From positions 1-64,000 of the forward strand of contig JAFRHL010000017.1 of assembly GCA_017433295.1 (NCBI GenBank): DNA of 64,000 bases, given 5' to 3'. A model generated the notes under the pieces. That model had not been told where the DNA came from and did not search any database. It was given only the letters and a program-made list of their open reading frames with translations. Both the position numbers and the translations under genes were made by a program. Shown here in pieces: positions 8,499 through 16,541 of this stretch. Origin of the DNA: Eubacterium sp. (GTDB lineage Bacteria > Bacillota > Clostridia > Lachnospirales > Lachnospiraceae). Position 1 is the first letter of the stretch. The number at the start of each line of letters is the position of its first letter.

Positions 8499-10607
8499 TC
8501 ATTCACTGTCCGGGCTGAAAGGTTTATTAAGGTCTAAAGTACCATCAAGAACGAACCGTCCGTCCAGGATAATGGGAGTTTCCGTTCTCTCGGTGTTCTC
8601 TCCCACCTGTACCGTAATTCCGGCGACGATCCGGTCCAGCTCCTCATAGGGGATGGTGATGTCGGTGTGACAGTTAAAATAGGCCTTTTTAGGCTCCTCT
8701 TTTCTCAGAAGAGAGCATTCATTATCCCTGGCTACGATCTCTTTGCCGTCAGGATTAAATACTCTGACATCCTCGCAGTAGGAATAACAGGTATCCCCCA
8801 CAGCCAGATGCGGTCCCATCTTCTCGGCGATGAGAATGGGCAGCTTGTTAACAATATCATAACGGGTGGCCATTACATAGGCTGTGGTGTTTGTCCCGAT
8901 GGCAAATTCACCCATGGGCAGGGACTCATGGTTGAAAAGAAGATTCTCCCGGATAAAACGTTTTCCATCCTCCGGATCCGGGAAATTACCGCAGGAGTAC
9001 TCTGTTATCATACCGTCCTCAAAACGAAGTCTCAGATCTTTATAGCAAAGACCGCTTAAGAATACCTCTGTTACATGTAAAAGGCCGCTGGTTCCCTTAA
9101 GCATGGGAGATGTAAAGACCTCTCCCACCGGGATATTCACATCCGCCAGACAGTTTTCAAACTTTGTCTGGGTTTCAGGGTCCTCAAGATCAATAAGCTT
9201 GACAGTCAGGTTGGTCATATTCCTTCCCCGTCCCATGATCTTGACATAATCTGCCTGGTCCAGAAGATCGATCATCCTCTGCTGGATCTCCCTGTAATGT
9301 ACCTTATCCAGAGTATTGACCTTTTTCACTTCCTCAAAGATCTCCGGAAAATCCGGTCCGATGGAGGGCATGGGACAGGCCATACAGGTAAAGCTTCTTT
9401 CCTCCTGGTCAATAAACTCATTCATCAGAGTGTTGGACAGGGTGGAATACTCTACAGAAAGCATCTGCTGCCTGTCGCTTAAATGATAGGCCTCATCCTT
9501 TGCCACCGGTTCAAAGGGGGTATCTCCGAATACCTCAAAGACTGCCGGACCTGCAAATCCTGCCGCAGCCTCCTCAAATTCTTCAAAAGCCTTCCGCATG
9601 CAGACAAGCTTTCTCTCCATCATTCTTTTATCAAAGTAAACTGCATTATCAAAGCGGTGATCATAATCAAACTGCTCATTGGGGCTGGTGGAAACATAGC
9701 CGATCCTGAGATTCTGCTTTTTATTCATGGAGCTTACCGCAGCCCTGTAGATCACAGGCTTCAGTCCCATTTCTTTGAATTGAAGGACAGCCGCCCGGAT
9801 GATCCTTTCAAATCCGATATTAAAACGGATATTGACCGTATCCTTTGCGGACAGATCCACATTCTTAAGGGCAAAGCCCTCCCGGTAGCCATCTGTAAAG
9901 GTAAAGGCGATCTCCTCGATCTCCTCCTGGGGAAGGCTGTTAAGGTAGGCGGCCACCTCTCTCTCATTATCGGAGATATATTCACCGTAGGCGTAGAGAT
10001 ACCTCAGATCAGACAGATCCGATTCCATGATAATGGACGTGGCAAAATCAAGCTCAGGGTCAAAAAGTTCCCGGACCCTCCAGCCTGTAAAGACTTCCGC
10101 ATTATCATGAAAGAACCAGTAAATGGTCTCCCGGATCTTCCGGTAATTGGCATCATCGTTCTCAAACAGCCCGTAGATCTCAAGAAAGAGCTCATTCAGG
10201 ATGGTAATCTTGTAAATATCCTGTTCGAATGCGTAAACCCTCTCGCCCCGCAGCTCAGTATAAAGAAAGCTTAATATCCTCCCATACTCTTCTCCCAGCT
10301 TTGAAACGGCGCAGGCCGGATTCGCGAAAGAACTCTCATACTGTTCGGGCAGGATATCATGATAGAATTCCTCATTTTCCCTGCGCAGCTCCTCTTCCTT
10401 CATGGACCGGAAGGCTCCCTCCCGGATTTTTAAGCAGGTGTCGGCACATTTATATAAAAACAGCGCAGTCTCACAAAAATATGTATTCAGCTCCGGAGCA
10501 AGGGAGCTTTTTCCCAGAAGGGCAATCTGCTTTAACCTTGCCCTCGCCAGCTCATATCTCTCCTGCACCAGGTTATTCTGTTCTTTTAATAGTTCTCTGT
10601 AATCCAT
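8499..10607 (-). CDS. M29-type aminopeptidase with a long N-terminal extension
   Basis: The 702-aa protein combines an unrecognised N-terminal half of about 330 residues with a C-terminal metallo-aminopeptidase of the M29 (AmpS/AmpT/PepS) family. That family trims N-terminal residues from peptides with a two-metal centre. Counting from this start, candidate ligands are Glu496 (GEVFTSP), Glu567 (GEFAIGTN), His600 (PHLAVGDT), His647 and Asp649 (NCHTDI). Classical M29 enzymes are near 370-410 aa, so the extension is notable. The ATG at 10607 is preferred over 10616 because AAGGA then has normal spacing. It sits inside the pyrimidine cluster, between a small membrane gene and pyrC, with no obvious metabolic link. 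Confidence 0.8.
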   Translation of the reverse strand: MDYRELLKEQNNLVQERYELARARLKQIALLGKSSLAPELNTYFCETALFLYKCADTCLKIREGAFRSMKEEELRRENEEFYHDILPEQYESSFANPACAVSKLGEEYGRILSFLYTELRGERVYAFEQDIYKITILNELFLEIYGLFENDDANYRKIRETIYWFFHDNAEVFTGWRVRELFDPELDFATSIIMESDLSDLRYLYAYGEYISDNEREVAAYLNSLPQEEIEEIAFTFTDGYREGFALKNVDLSAKDTVNIRFNIGFERIIRAAVLQFKEMGLKPVIYRAAVSSMNKKQNLRIGYVSTSPNEQFDYDHRFDNAVYFDKRMMERKLVCMRKAFEEFEEAAAGFAGPAVFEVFGDTPFEPVAKDEAYHLSDRQQMLSVEYSTLSNTLMNEFIDQEERSFTCMACPMPSIGPDFPEIFEEVKKVNTLDKVHYREIQQRMIDLLDQADYVKIMGRGRNMTNLTVKLIDLEDPETQTKFENCLADVNIPVGEVFTSPMLKGTSGLLHVTEVFLSGLCYKDLRLRFEDGMITEYSCGNFPDPEDGKRFIRENLLFNHESLPMGEFAIGTNTTAYVMATRYDIVNKLPILIAEKMGPHLAVGDTCYSYCEDVRVFNPDGKEIVARDNECSLLRKEEPKKAYFNCHTDITIPYEELDRIVAGITVQVGENTERTETPIILDGRFVLDGTLDLNKPFSPDSE

Positions 10608-10631
10608 ACTGATCATTCCTTTCTAACACTA

Positions 10632-10940
10632 TCATACCATGATCAGGGTAATGCCCAGAAATATCACAATGATATTCAGGACGATACCGGAGATCTTAAA
10701 TCTCTGGTTGGTCTTGATATCGTCATAACTCAGAATACCCCAGAAAACGCCAAAAAAAGCAAGGAGTACCAGGAGACAGCCCATAAGGCCTGCCCCGGTG
10801 CCCAGCTCTCCCCCGGACAAAAAAGCCATGAAAAACAATATCAGAAATCCTGCGATCTCTCCGATTCCCATGGCAAAGGTTATGACGGCATTCCGGGATA
10901 CTCTTTTTTCAGAAAAAGATAACATGTTTCTTGAATTCAT
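10632..10940 (-). CDS. small membrane protein with three helices
   Basis: The 102-aa product has three hydrophobic segments, about residues 13-36, 44-65 and 78-100, joined by short polar loops (LSYDDIKTNQRF). I recognise no characterised family. It resembles the short uncharacterised integral membrane proteins common in Lachnospiraceae. The ATG at 10940 is preferred because GAGGA lies about 7 nt upstream. An in-frame ATG at 10952 would overlap the end of the VanZ-like gene. It is 24 nt upstream of the aminopeptidase start and almost abuts the VanZ-like gene, so the three are likely co-transcribed. Confidence 0.65.
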   Translation of the reverse strand: MNSRNMLSFSEKRVSRNAVITFAMGIGEIAGFLILFFMAFLSGGELGTGAGLMGCLLVLLAFFGVFWGILSYDDIKTNQRFKISGIVLNIIVIFLGITLIMV

Positions 10941-10941
10941 A

Positions 10942-11439
10942 TTATTCCTCATTTCCTCTGAAGTTTCTTTCCGGCGTAATCTTCCGGGTATGGTAGTAGG
11001 CTGCCAGTACCACCCGGTAACCGGCAAAGCCAAAAAGTCCTCCCACAGTATTCAGCAGCAGGTCATCCACGTCAAAAACTCCCACCTTAGTAACCAGCTG
11101 CAGACTCTCTATTCCCAGACTGAAAACAAATGAATATATCAATATCCGGATGACTCCGGTTTTTTTCTCTCTCCAGATCGGTATCAGAAAACCCAGCGGA
11201 AAAAAAACCAGGAGATTACCGATCATATTCAGTATAAAGGCGGCGGGAGCAACATTGTCCCGGTAGCGTACAAAACGGCGGATCTCATCAAATAAAACCA
11301 GGTTATACCGGTAGGTGCTGTAACCGTCTGTCCGCCCCAGACGATCCGAAAACAAGACAAAATATACGACAAGAGCGCCGTATAATACCAAAATCAGAAG
11401 GCTCAGCCTTTCGATCTTTTTTCTTACATTCTGTTTCAA
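10942..11439 (-). CDS. VanZ-like membrane protein
   Basis: The 165-aa protein has four predicted membrane segments and the VanZ-family pattern: NMIGNLLVFFPLGFLIP in the middle, then SLGIESLQLVTKVGVFDVDDLLLNTVGGLFGF. VanZ itself gives low teicoplanin resistance in enterococci, but most VanZ-like proteins are of unknown function, and no van genes are nearby. It lies in the pyrimidine cluster between two tiny membrane proteins. That makes a local membrane-protein module spliced between pyrE and pyrC. Confidence 0.85.
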   Translation of the reverse strand: MKQNVRKKIERLSLLILVLYGALVVYFVLFSDRLGRTDGYSTYRYNLVLFDEIRRFVRYRDNVAPAAFILNMIGNLLVFFPLGFLIPIWREKKTGVIRILIYSFVFSLGIESLQLVTKVGVFDVDDLLLNTVGGLFGFAGYRVVLAAYYHTRKITPERNFRGNEE

Positions 11440-11465
11440 TGGTCAGCCAGTCCTTTCAAAAGGAT

Positions 11466-11493
11466 ACAGGAACCGGAAAAATACGGCTCCTGT
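11466..11493 (-). other. intercistronic hairpin before the VanZ-like gene
   Basis: ACAGGAACCG (11466-11475) pairs with CGGCTCCTGT (11484-11493), ten pairs with one G-U on the - strand and an 8-nt loop rich in T. No long T-run follows. It may act as a weak terminator or a processing site between the 50-aa gene and the VanZ-like gene. Confidence 0.45.
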
Positions 11494-11513
11494 TTATAAT
11501 ACTATCCTCTTCT

Positions 11514-11666
11514 TCAGAATATGATATGCCTCTTCAGACCCAGGGCATGGGCACCGCTGATAATGGAGATGATCCCCACAGTGATCCCGATGACGATGCA
11601 GATAATGCCGGTGACGATACCGGCAGCCCCTATTCCGCTTAAAGAGTTATAAATCTTTTCATTCAT
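11514..11666 (-). CDS. 50-aa membrane microprotein
   Basis: This short frame encodes MNEKIYNSLSG, then a glycine- and isoleucine-rich membrane helix (about residues 12-41), then a short basic tail (GLKRH). The ATG at 11666 follows GAGGAGG at ideal spacing, the main reason to call it a gene. The frame is open further upstream into pyrE but without a better start. It lies 13 nt downstream of pyrE. No function can be assigned. Confidence 0.6.
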   Translation of the reverse strand: MNEKIYNSLSGIGAAGIVTGIICIVIGITVGIISIISGAHALGLKRHIIF

Positions 11667-11679
11667 AGCCTGTCCTCCT

Positions 11680-12354
11680 CTATCTGGCTCCGTACTGCTG
11701 GTAATAAGCGTCAATGGCCGACTTCAGGGCATCATCAATGATCACCCTGCCTTTGTAAGGCTTATTGTACAGATGGCTGATGACCTCCTCCATGGTTACG
11801 ATGGCCGTAGTCTTCAGATCGTACTTGTCACCGATCTCGGCAAGGGCACTTTTTTCACCCTGGCCCCGTTCCATCCGGTCCACCGAAACCACCAGTCCCA
11901 GCACATCTACCTCTCCCTGGGCTTTCACGATGGGCAATGTCTCCTGAATGGATGTACCCGCTGTGGTAACATCCTCAATGATTACGACCCTGTCTCCGTC
12001 CTGGATGGGACTGCCCAAAAGGATTCCCTTGTCTCCATGGTCCTTTATTTCCTTGCGGTTGCTGCAATAGCGGATCTCCTTTCCATATTCCTCACTGATG
12101 GATATGGCGGCGGCCACACTTAGCGGGATCCCCTTATAGGCCGGCCCGAAAAGCAGGTCAAAATCCAGTCCGAACCGGTCATGGATGGCCCGGGCATAAT
12201 AACCCCCCAGCTTTCTTAGCTGTGAGCCGGTACGATAAAACCCCGTATTAACAAAAAAAGGTGTCTTCCTGCCGCTTTTGGTTACAAAATCCCCAAACTT
12301 GAGGACATTGCAGTCGATCATAAACTCTATAAATTCTTTCTTGTATTGTTCCAT
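11680..12354 (-). CDS. pyrE: orotate phosphoribosyltransferase
   Basis: PyrE attaches orotate to PRPP to form OMP, the substrate of PyrF. The 224-aa product has the PRPP-binding motif VVIIEDVTTAGTS and the upstream GRKTPFFVNTGFYRTG and LLFGPAYKGIPL segments typical of the enzyme. The ATG at 12354 (MEQYKKEF) fits the family start and has GAAAGG 9 nt upstream. The extra 14 codons open upstream have no support. A likely promoter lies just upstream at 12416-12445, so pyrE may also be expressed independently of pyrK-pyrD. Confidence 0.96.
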   Translation of the reverse strand: MEQYKKEFIEFMIDCNVLKFGDFVTKSGRKTPFFVNTGFYRTGSQLRKLGGYYARAIHDRFGLDFDLLFGPAYKGIPLSVAAAISISEEYGKEIRYCSNRKEIKDHGDKGILLGSPIQDGDRVVIIEDVTTAGTSIQETLPIVKAQGEVDVLGLVVSVDRMERGQGEKSALAEIGDKYDLKTTAIVTMEEVISHLYNKPYKGRVIIDDALKSAIDAYYQQYGAR

Positions 12355-12415
12355 GACATAAAGCCTTTCTTTAAACAGTCGAAATCGCCTGGGCAATCAA
12401 AATTGTACGGTCTAA

Positions 12416-12445
12416 AGTGTATCATGAGAAAGCAATTTTTGTAAA
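12416..12445 (-). promoter_or_regulatory. possible internal promoter before pyrE
   Basis: On the - strand TTTACA (12440-12445) and TACACT (12416-12421) are 18 nt apart in the roughly 100-nt gap between pyrD and pyrE. I see no PyrR attenuator or other leader structure in this gap. Confidence 0.4.
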
Positions 12446-12455
12446 GAGAAGATTC

Positions 12456-13355
12456 TTACATACAGCCGATGATTTCATGTATATCTTCTATATTATACTC
12501 TTCCATGAAGGATTTTATACCCGCCAGTATCTTCATGGTGGCAGCAGGATCATGAAAATTGGCGGTTCCCACGGAAACCATGCTTGCGCCTGCCATCATC
12601 AGCTCAATGGCGTCTTCCCCGGTCATGACACCGCCCATGCCGATAATGGGCAGGTCCACCGCCTTGTGCACCTGATAGATCATACGGACAGCCACAGGCT
12701 TTATGGCGGGGCCGGATAATCCTCCTGTCCTGTTGGCAAGAACAAAGCGTCTCCGGTGAATATCGATTTTCATGCCGGTGATCGTATTGATCAGGGAAAG
12801 GGCGTCACTGCCGCCGGCTTCCGCCGCCCTGGCCATCTCTGTGATATCCGTCACATTGGGACTCAGCTTCATCACCACGGGCTGCCTGGCGATGGCTTTT
12901 ACTGCCCTGGTAATCCGGTACAGGGCTTCCGGCTTTTGCCCGAAAGCAATTCCGCCTTCCTTCACATTGGGACAGGAAACATTGATCTCCAGAAGATCCA
13001 CCGGCTCATCAGAAAGGCGTTCCACCACTTCCAGGTACTCTTTCTCACTGTGTCCGCAGACATTTACTATAATGGAAGCTCCCTTCTCCTTAAGATGGGG
13101 AATATCCCTTTTACAGAAAAGCTCGATGCCGGGATTCTGCAGACCCACCGCATTGAGCATACCCCCATAGGTTTCCGCAATCCTGGGAGTGGGATTCCCC
13201 TCCCAGGGCTTACTGGCCACCCCCTTGGTAGTCACGGCCCCCAGGGCGGCCAGGTCTACGAATTCCTCAAACTCGGCTCCGGATCCGAAGGTTCCTGAGG
13301 CTGTCGTAATCGGATTCTTAAACGTAACTCCTGCGATATTTACCTTAAGATTCAT
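12456..13355 (-). CDS. pyrD: dihydroorotate dehydrogenase 1B, catalytic subunit
   Basis: PyrD oxidises dihydroorotate to orotate with FMN. In class 1B enzymes electrons pass through PyrK to NAD. The 299-aa protein has NPITTASGTFGSG, the catalytic cysteine in INVSCPNVKEGG, KLSPNVTDI and GGVMTGEDAIELMMAGA. The cysteine and the adjacent pyrK gene mark it as class 1B. Its ATG overlaps the pyrK stop by 4 nt (ATGA), so the two subunits are translationally coupled. Confidence 0.97.
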   Translation of the reverse strand: MNLKVNIAGVTFKNPITTASGTFGSGAEFEEFVDLAALGAVTTKGVASKPWEGNPTPRIAETYGGMLNAVGLQNPGIELFCKRDIPHLKEKGASIIVNVCGHSEKEYLEVVERLSDEPVDLLEINVSCPNVKEGGIAFGQKPEALYRITRAVKAIARQPVVMKLSPNVTDITEMARAAEAGGSDALSLINTITGMKIDIHRRRFVLANRTGGLSGPAIKPVAVRMIYQVHKAVDLPIIGMGGVMTGEDAIELMMAGASMVSVGTANFHDPAATMKILAGIKSFMEEYNIEDIHEIIGCM

Positions 13356-14122
13356 GAAAAATCCACCTCCCTGGCATCAAAAACCGGCCCGTCTTTGCAT
13401 ACTCTCTTATTATGAACATTGGTGTGGACATCCTTGTTCCGTGTCTTGCAGATACAGCCCAGGCAGGCTCCGATCCCGCAGGCCATGCGTTCCTCCAGAG
13501 AGATCTGGGCCTCCATTCCTCTGTCCTCCGCATACCGGGCCAGGGCCCGCAGCATGGGCATGGGACCACATGCATAGATAATATCTCCCTCGATATGCTG
13601 TTCCTCAATGGCGTCAAGGACAGTTCCCCGGGTCCCAAAGCTGCCATCCTCTGTGGCGACTGCCACCGGCAGCCCCGCCGAATCAAAATCCTCTTGAAGA
13701 AACAGCTCGTCCCTATAGCCCAAAACCACCGTTTTCTCTCCCGGCAGCCGTTTAAATAGCTCCAGCATGGGAGGGATCCCGATGCCTCCTCCCACGAGGA
13801 TCGCTTTCTTATCCTTCATGGTAAATCCATTGCCCAGGGGACCCATAACCTCAATGCTGTCCCCCGCCTTGAGCCCGGAAAACACCTCTGTCCCGCCGCC
13901 GGCCACCCTGTATACCAGGCGCAGAGTGCCTGATCCGGCATCCGCTTCACAGATGCTGATGGGCCTGGGAAGGAGCTTTGAGGGATCCCCCGTATACAAA
14001 TCTACAAACTGACCCGGCACTGCCTGCCGGGCGGCCTCCGGAAATGACAAAAGCAGGTCATATATATTCCTTCCGATCTGCCTCTGGCTGATAACCCGGA
14101 CTTCTTTTTTTATAATACTCAT
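13352..14122 (-). CDS. pyrK: dihydroorotate dehydrogenase 1B, electron transfer subunit
   Basis: PyrK carries FAD and a 2Fe-2S cluster and links PyrD to NAD. The 256-aa product has a ferredoxin-reductase fold: FAD-binding RPISICEA near residue 55, the NAD-binding segment ILVGGGIGIPPMLELFKRL near 105-125, and a C-terminal cluster site with cysteines in ACGIGACLGCICKT and KRVCKDG. The pattern is complete. It is the first pyrimidine gene of the cluster, 15 nt downstream of the methyltransferase gene. Confidence 0.96.
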   Translation of the reverse strand: MSIIKKEVRVISQRQIGRNIYDLLLSFPEAARQAVPGQFVDLYTGDPSKLLPRPISICEADAGSGTLRLVYRVAGGGTEVFSGLKAGDSIEVMGPLGNGFTMKDKKAILVGGGIGIPPMLELFKRLPGEKTVVLGYRDELFLQEDFDSAGLPVAVATEDGSFGTRGTVLDAIEEQHIEGDIIYACGPMPMLRALARYAEDRGMEAQISLEERMACGIGACLGCICKTRNKDVHTNVHNKRVCKDGPVFDAREVDFS

Positions 14123-14137
14123 GGTCTGTTCTCCTGT

Positions 14138-14728
14138 TCATTTCTGTTTTATAATATATATTGGAAGGGGCGGATCATTGGGCCTGTTATAAAATGACTC
14201 CAGTATCACAAGATACTCATGCGGATCCAGGCTCCCGGCCCACTCCAGTACAGCCTCCTTCTCCTCATAGCCACTGTCCCCACCGCTGTAGATCAGGACT
14301 GATACCAGACCACCGGGTCTGAGCAGGGTAAGGGCATGGTTTAATCCGCTTATGGTTGTATCCGGCCTGGTGGCCAGCTTATGGTCTCCTCCGGGAAGAT
14401 AACCCAGATTAAACAGGATCAGGTCCAGGGACCGGGGTGGAAAATACCGGTCCATATACTGGTGTCCATCCCGGATCAGACGCAGCCTCTTCTTATGATC
14501 GGGCATCTCCTGCGTAATCCTTTTTTCAGTCAGGTCAATGGCTTCCTGCTGGATATCCATGGCTGTCACTGTACCCGAAGGGTCTGAAATTTCCAGAAGA
14601 AATACCGTATCCCTCCCGGTGCCGGCAGTGGCATCCAGACAGTCTGCCGGATGGGGCATCATCTGCCCTATACGGTCATGACACCATCTGGTGATCTGAA
14701 ATCTTCTCATTTTTCCGGTTCCTTCCAT
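14138..14728 (-). CDS. mnmM: MnmM/YtqB-family tRNA wobble-uridine methyltransferase
   Basis: This 196-aa class I SAM methyltransferase matches the rRNA_methylase (YtqB) family. YtqB of Bacillus has been shown to be MnmM, which methylates nm5s2U34 to mnm5s2U34 in tRNA. Motif I is DATAGTGRDTVF, the later FNLGYLPGGD motif is characteristic, and PNDPPLPIYII ends the protein. GGGAGG lies about 10 nt before the ATG at 14728. An internal ATG at 14710 is also possible. It heads the pyrimidine cluster. A YtqA-type radical SAM gene of the same proposed tRNA pathway is at 27382-28326. Confidence 0.8.
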   Translation of the reverse strand: MEGTGKMRRFQITRWCHDRIGQMMPHPADCLDATAGTGRDTVFLLEISDPSGTVTAMDIQQEAIDLTEKRITQEMPDHKKRLRLIRDGHQYMDRYFPPRSLDLILFNLGYLPGGDHKLATRPDTTISGLNHALTLLRPGGLVSVLIYSGGDSGYEEKEAVLEWAGSLDPHEYLVILESFYNRPNDPPLPIYIIKQK

Positions 14729-14750
14729 CAATCGAATTCCTCCCGGTCAT

Positions 14751-14805
14751 CCCTGCCTATCAATCTCAGACGGGGGAAGCCTGCGCCTGAGATTGATAGG
14801 CAGGG
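14751..14805. repeat. perfect 19-bp inverted repeat between divergent genes
   Basis: CCCTGCCTATCAATCTCAG (14751-14769) has its exact reverse complement at 14787-14805, with a 17-nt GC-rich loop. It lies between the - strand mnmM start and the + strand transpeptidase gene, so it could be a repeat element or an operator. No T-run follows on either side. Twelve bases of the left arm (14759-14770) recur inverted at 48209-48220. Confidence 0.75.
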
Positions 14806-14899
14806 TAAATAATGCTATAATAATAAATGATAACAGATTTCTCTCTGATACACAAATATATATTTCAGCGCAATATAAAGATCTTTGGAGGTAATTAAG

Positions 14900-15589
14900 A
14901 TGGGAACAATGCGACACCGGTTTATAATCCTGCTCGGGCTCCTGGTCCTTGCAGGCGGAATGCTGCAGGGAAGGGCTGCGGGATCTCCGGATACTGCAAA
15001 TCATAACTCAGATCCTGTTCCCCGGAAATATACCATCCCCGCAAAAGTCCGTCAGCTGGCCATTGTAAAATATAAAGGCAGGAGTAAAGGAATACTCACT
15101 TATTATGAAAAAGATGAAAATAAGAACTGGAAAAAATCTTTTTCCTGCGCGGCCCGGCTGGGGCAGAGAGGAATCGGAAAAAAGAAAGAAGGAGATAAAA
15201 AAACTCCCACAGGTTTTTATTATCTGGAACAGCCCTTTGGAATAAAGAATGATCCCGGCATGAAAATGGGCTGGCATTACCTTAAAGTGAACCGCCGCCA
15301 TTACTGGTGTGGAAGCTACAGGGGGAAGTACAGGAAATACTACAACCGCCTTATGACTTCCTCCAACAGAATTCCAGGAGAACATCTTATCGATTATAAA
15401 GTTAGCTATGACTATGGAATGTTTATCACTTATAATAAAAAAGGTGTTCCCCAAAAAGGCAGCGCTATTTTTCTCCACTGTTCCAGAAACCGGTCCACAG
15501 CCGGATGCGTAGCCATCAAACGCAATTATATGATGAAACTGATGAAGATGCTTATCAGGGAAAAATATCCCGGTATCTTGATCTACTGA
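14900..15589 (+). CDS. exported L,D-transpeptidase (YkuD fold)
   Basis: YkuD enzymes cross-link or modify peptidoglycan through a catalytic cysteine. The 229-aa product starts with a signal sequence (MGTMRHRFIILLGLLVLAGG) ending near residue 27. It has the YkuD pattern with His193 in IFLHCSRNRSTAGCVAI and catalytic Cys203. The domain context GFYYLEQPFGIKND also fits. It uses STAGC where many family members have SHGC, so it belongs to a divergent branch. GGAGG lies 8 nt upstream of the ATG at 14900. It is the only clear + strand gene besides spoIIID. Confidence 0.85.
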   Translation: MGTMRHRFIILLGLLVLAGGMLQGRAAGSPDTANHNSDPVPRKYTIPAKVRQLAIVKYKGRSKGILTYYEKDENKNWKKSFSCAARLGQRGIGKKKEGDKKTPTGFYYLEQPFGIKNDPGMKMGWHYLKVNRRHYWCGSYRGKYRKYYNRLMTSSNRIPGEHLIDYKVSYDYGMFITYNKKGVPQKGSAIFLHCSRNRSTAGCVAIKRNYMMKLMKMLIREKYPGILIY

Positions 15590-15639
15590 AAATATAATTC
15601 TGACAAAGCATCTTTAAAAAAGTGCACCGGGATTTTTTA

Positions 15640-15678
15640 AACAAACAGCCGGCAGAGGGCACCGGTATCCATGCCGGC
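15640..15678 (-). terminator. probable terminator of uppP
   Basis: GCCGGCA (15648-15654) pairs with TGCCGGC (15672-15678) around a 17-nt loop, followed on the - strand by TGTTTGTTTAAAA. The T-run is broken, so termination may be partial. It lies between the convergent ends of the transpeptidase gene and uppP. Confidence 0.45.
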
Positions 15679-15699
15679 GTCTATTTAAAAACACACAAA

Positions 15700-16521
15700 C
15701 TATTTAAAAATGAAGTAAACCGCCACCAGAATACCCAGGACGATCCGGTATACGCCGAAGGCCTTAAAATCGTTGTTCTTGATGTAACCAATCAGGAACT
15801 TGATGGCCAGAATGGATACGATAAAGGCCACAAGCATTCCGCTTATGAGATAAAGCACTTCATTTCCACTGTAATTCATACCATATTTTACGATCTTTAA
15901 GAGACTTGCTCCAAACATGACCGGAATGGAAAGGAAGAAGGAATACTCGGCTGCCACGAACCGGGAAGTACCGAGGATCATGGCTCCCAGGATGGTGGAC
16001 CCTGACCGGGAGGTTCCGGGAATCAGGGACAGAAGCTGAAAGCATCCTATGAGTATGGCCGTCTTATAGCTAAGGTCTTTCAGATCACTGGTTGATGGTG
16101 TCCTGCCCCGGTTGATATTCTCCACCACAATAAAAATGACACCATATAAGATCAGTGTAAATGCCACAGTCTGAGGATTATAAAAGAGGGCGTCGATGGT
16201 GTCATTAAATAAGACTCCGATCACTCCCGCCGGGATACAGCCCACCAGGACCTTGCCCCAGAGTGAAAAGGTATCCTTTCTCTCACGGGCATCCTTCCCC
16301 GGACTGAAGGGATTCAGCTTATTGAAGTACAGTACGCAAACGGCCAGGATGGCGCCCAGCTGGATCACCACCAGGAACATTTCCATGAATTCTTCCGACA
16401 CATTCAGTTTAATAAACTCATTTACAAGGATCATATGTCCTGTGGAACTGATGGGGAGCCATTCTGTAATTCCCTCCACGATTCCCAGCAGGACTACTTT
16501 CAGAAATTCTACTATGTTCAT
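15700..16521 (-). CDS. uppP: undecaprenyl-diphosphatase (BacA type)
   Basis: UppP recycles the lipid carrier of cell-wall synthesis by removing phosphate from undecaprenyl pyrophosphate. The 273-aa protein has eight or so hydrophobic segments and both family motifs: [15 protein letters not shown] near the start and [10 protein letters not shown] in the middle. The ATG at 16521 is preferred because GGAGGTG lies 9 nt upstream. The open frame begins 8 codons earlier. It follows the helicase gene by 20 nt and is likely in the same transcript. Confidence 0.96.
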   Translation of the reverse strand: MNIVEFLKVVLLGIVEGITEWLPISSTGHMILVNEFIKLNVSEEFMEMFLVVIQLGAILAVCVLYFNKLNPFSPGKDARERKDTFSLWGKVLVGCIPAGVIGVLFNDTIDALFYNPQTVAFTLILYGVIFIVVENINRGRTPSTSDLKDLSYKTAILIGCFQLLSLIPGTSRSGSTILGAMILGTSRFVAAEYSFFLSIPVMFGASLLKIVKYGMNYSGNEVLYLISGMLVAFIVSILAIKFLIGYIKNNDFKAFGVYRIVLGILVAVYFIFK

Positions 16522-16541
16522 ATTGAAAAACACCTCCGATA

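Noticed and set aside
9483..10274. 263-aa open frame on the + strand opposite the aminopeptidase gene
   Set aside because: Shadow frame without any recognisable protein features or start signal.
10942..11439. VanZ-like protein as part of a glycopeptide resistance operon
   Set aside because: No vanA, vanH, vanX or regulator genes nearby. VanZ-like proteins are widespread without a resistance role.
14723..14900. PyrR attenuator or purine riboswitch ahead of the pyr/pur cluster
   Set aside because: I find no anti-antiterminator set, PyrR-binding hairpin or purine aptamer core. The stem present is a perfect inverted repeat without a T-run.
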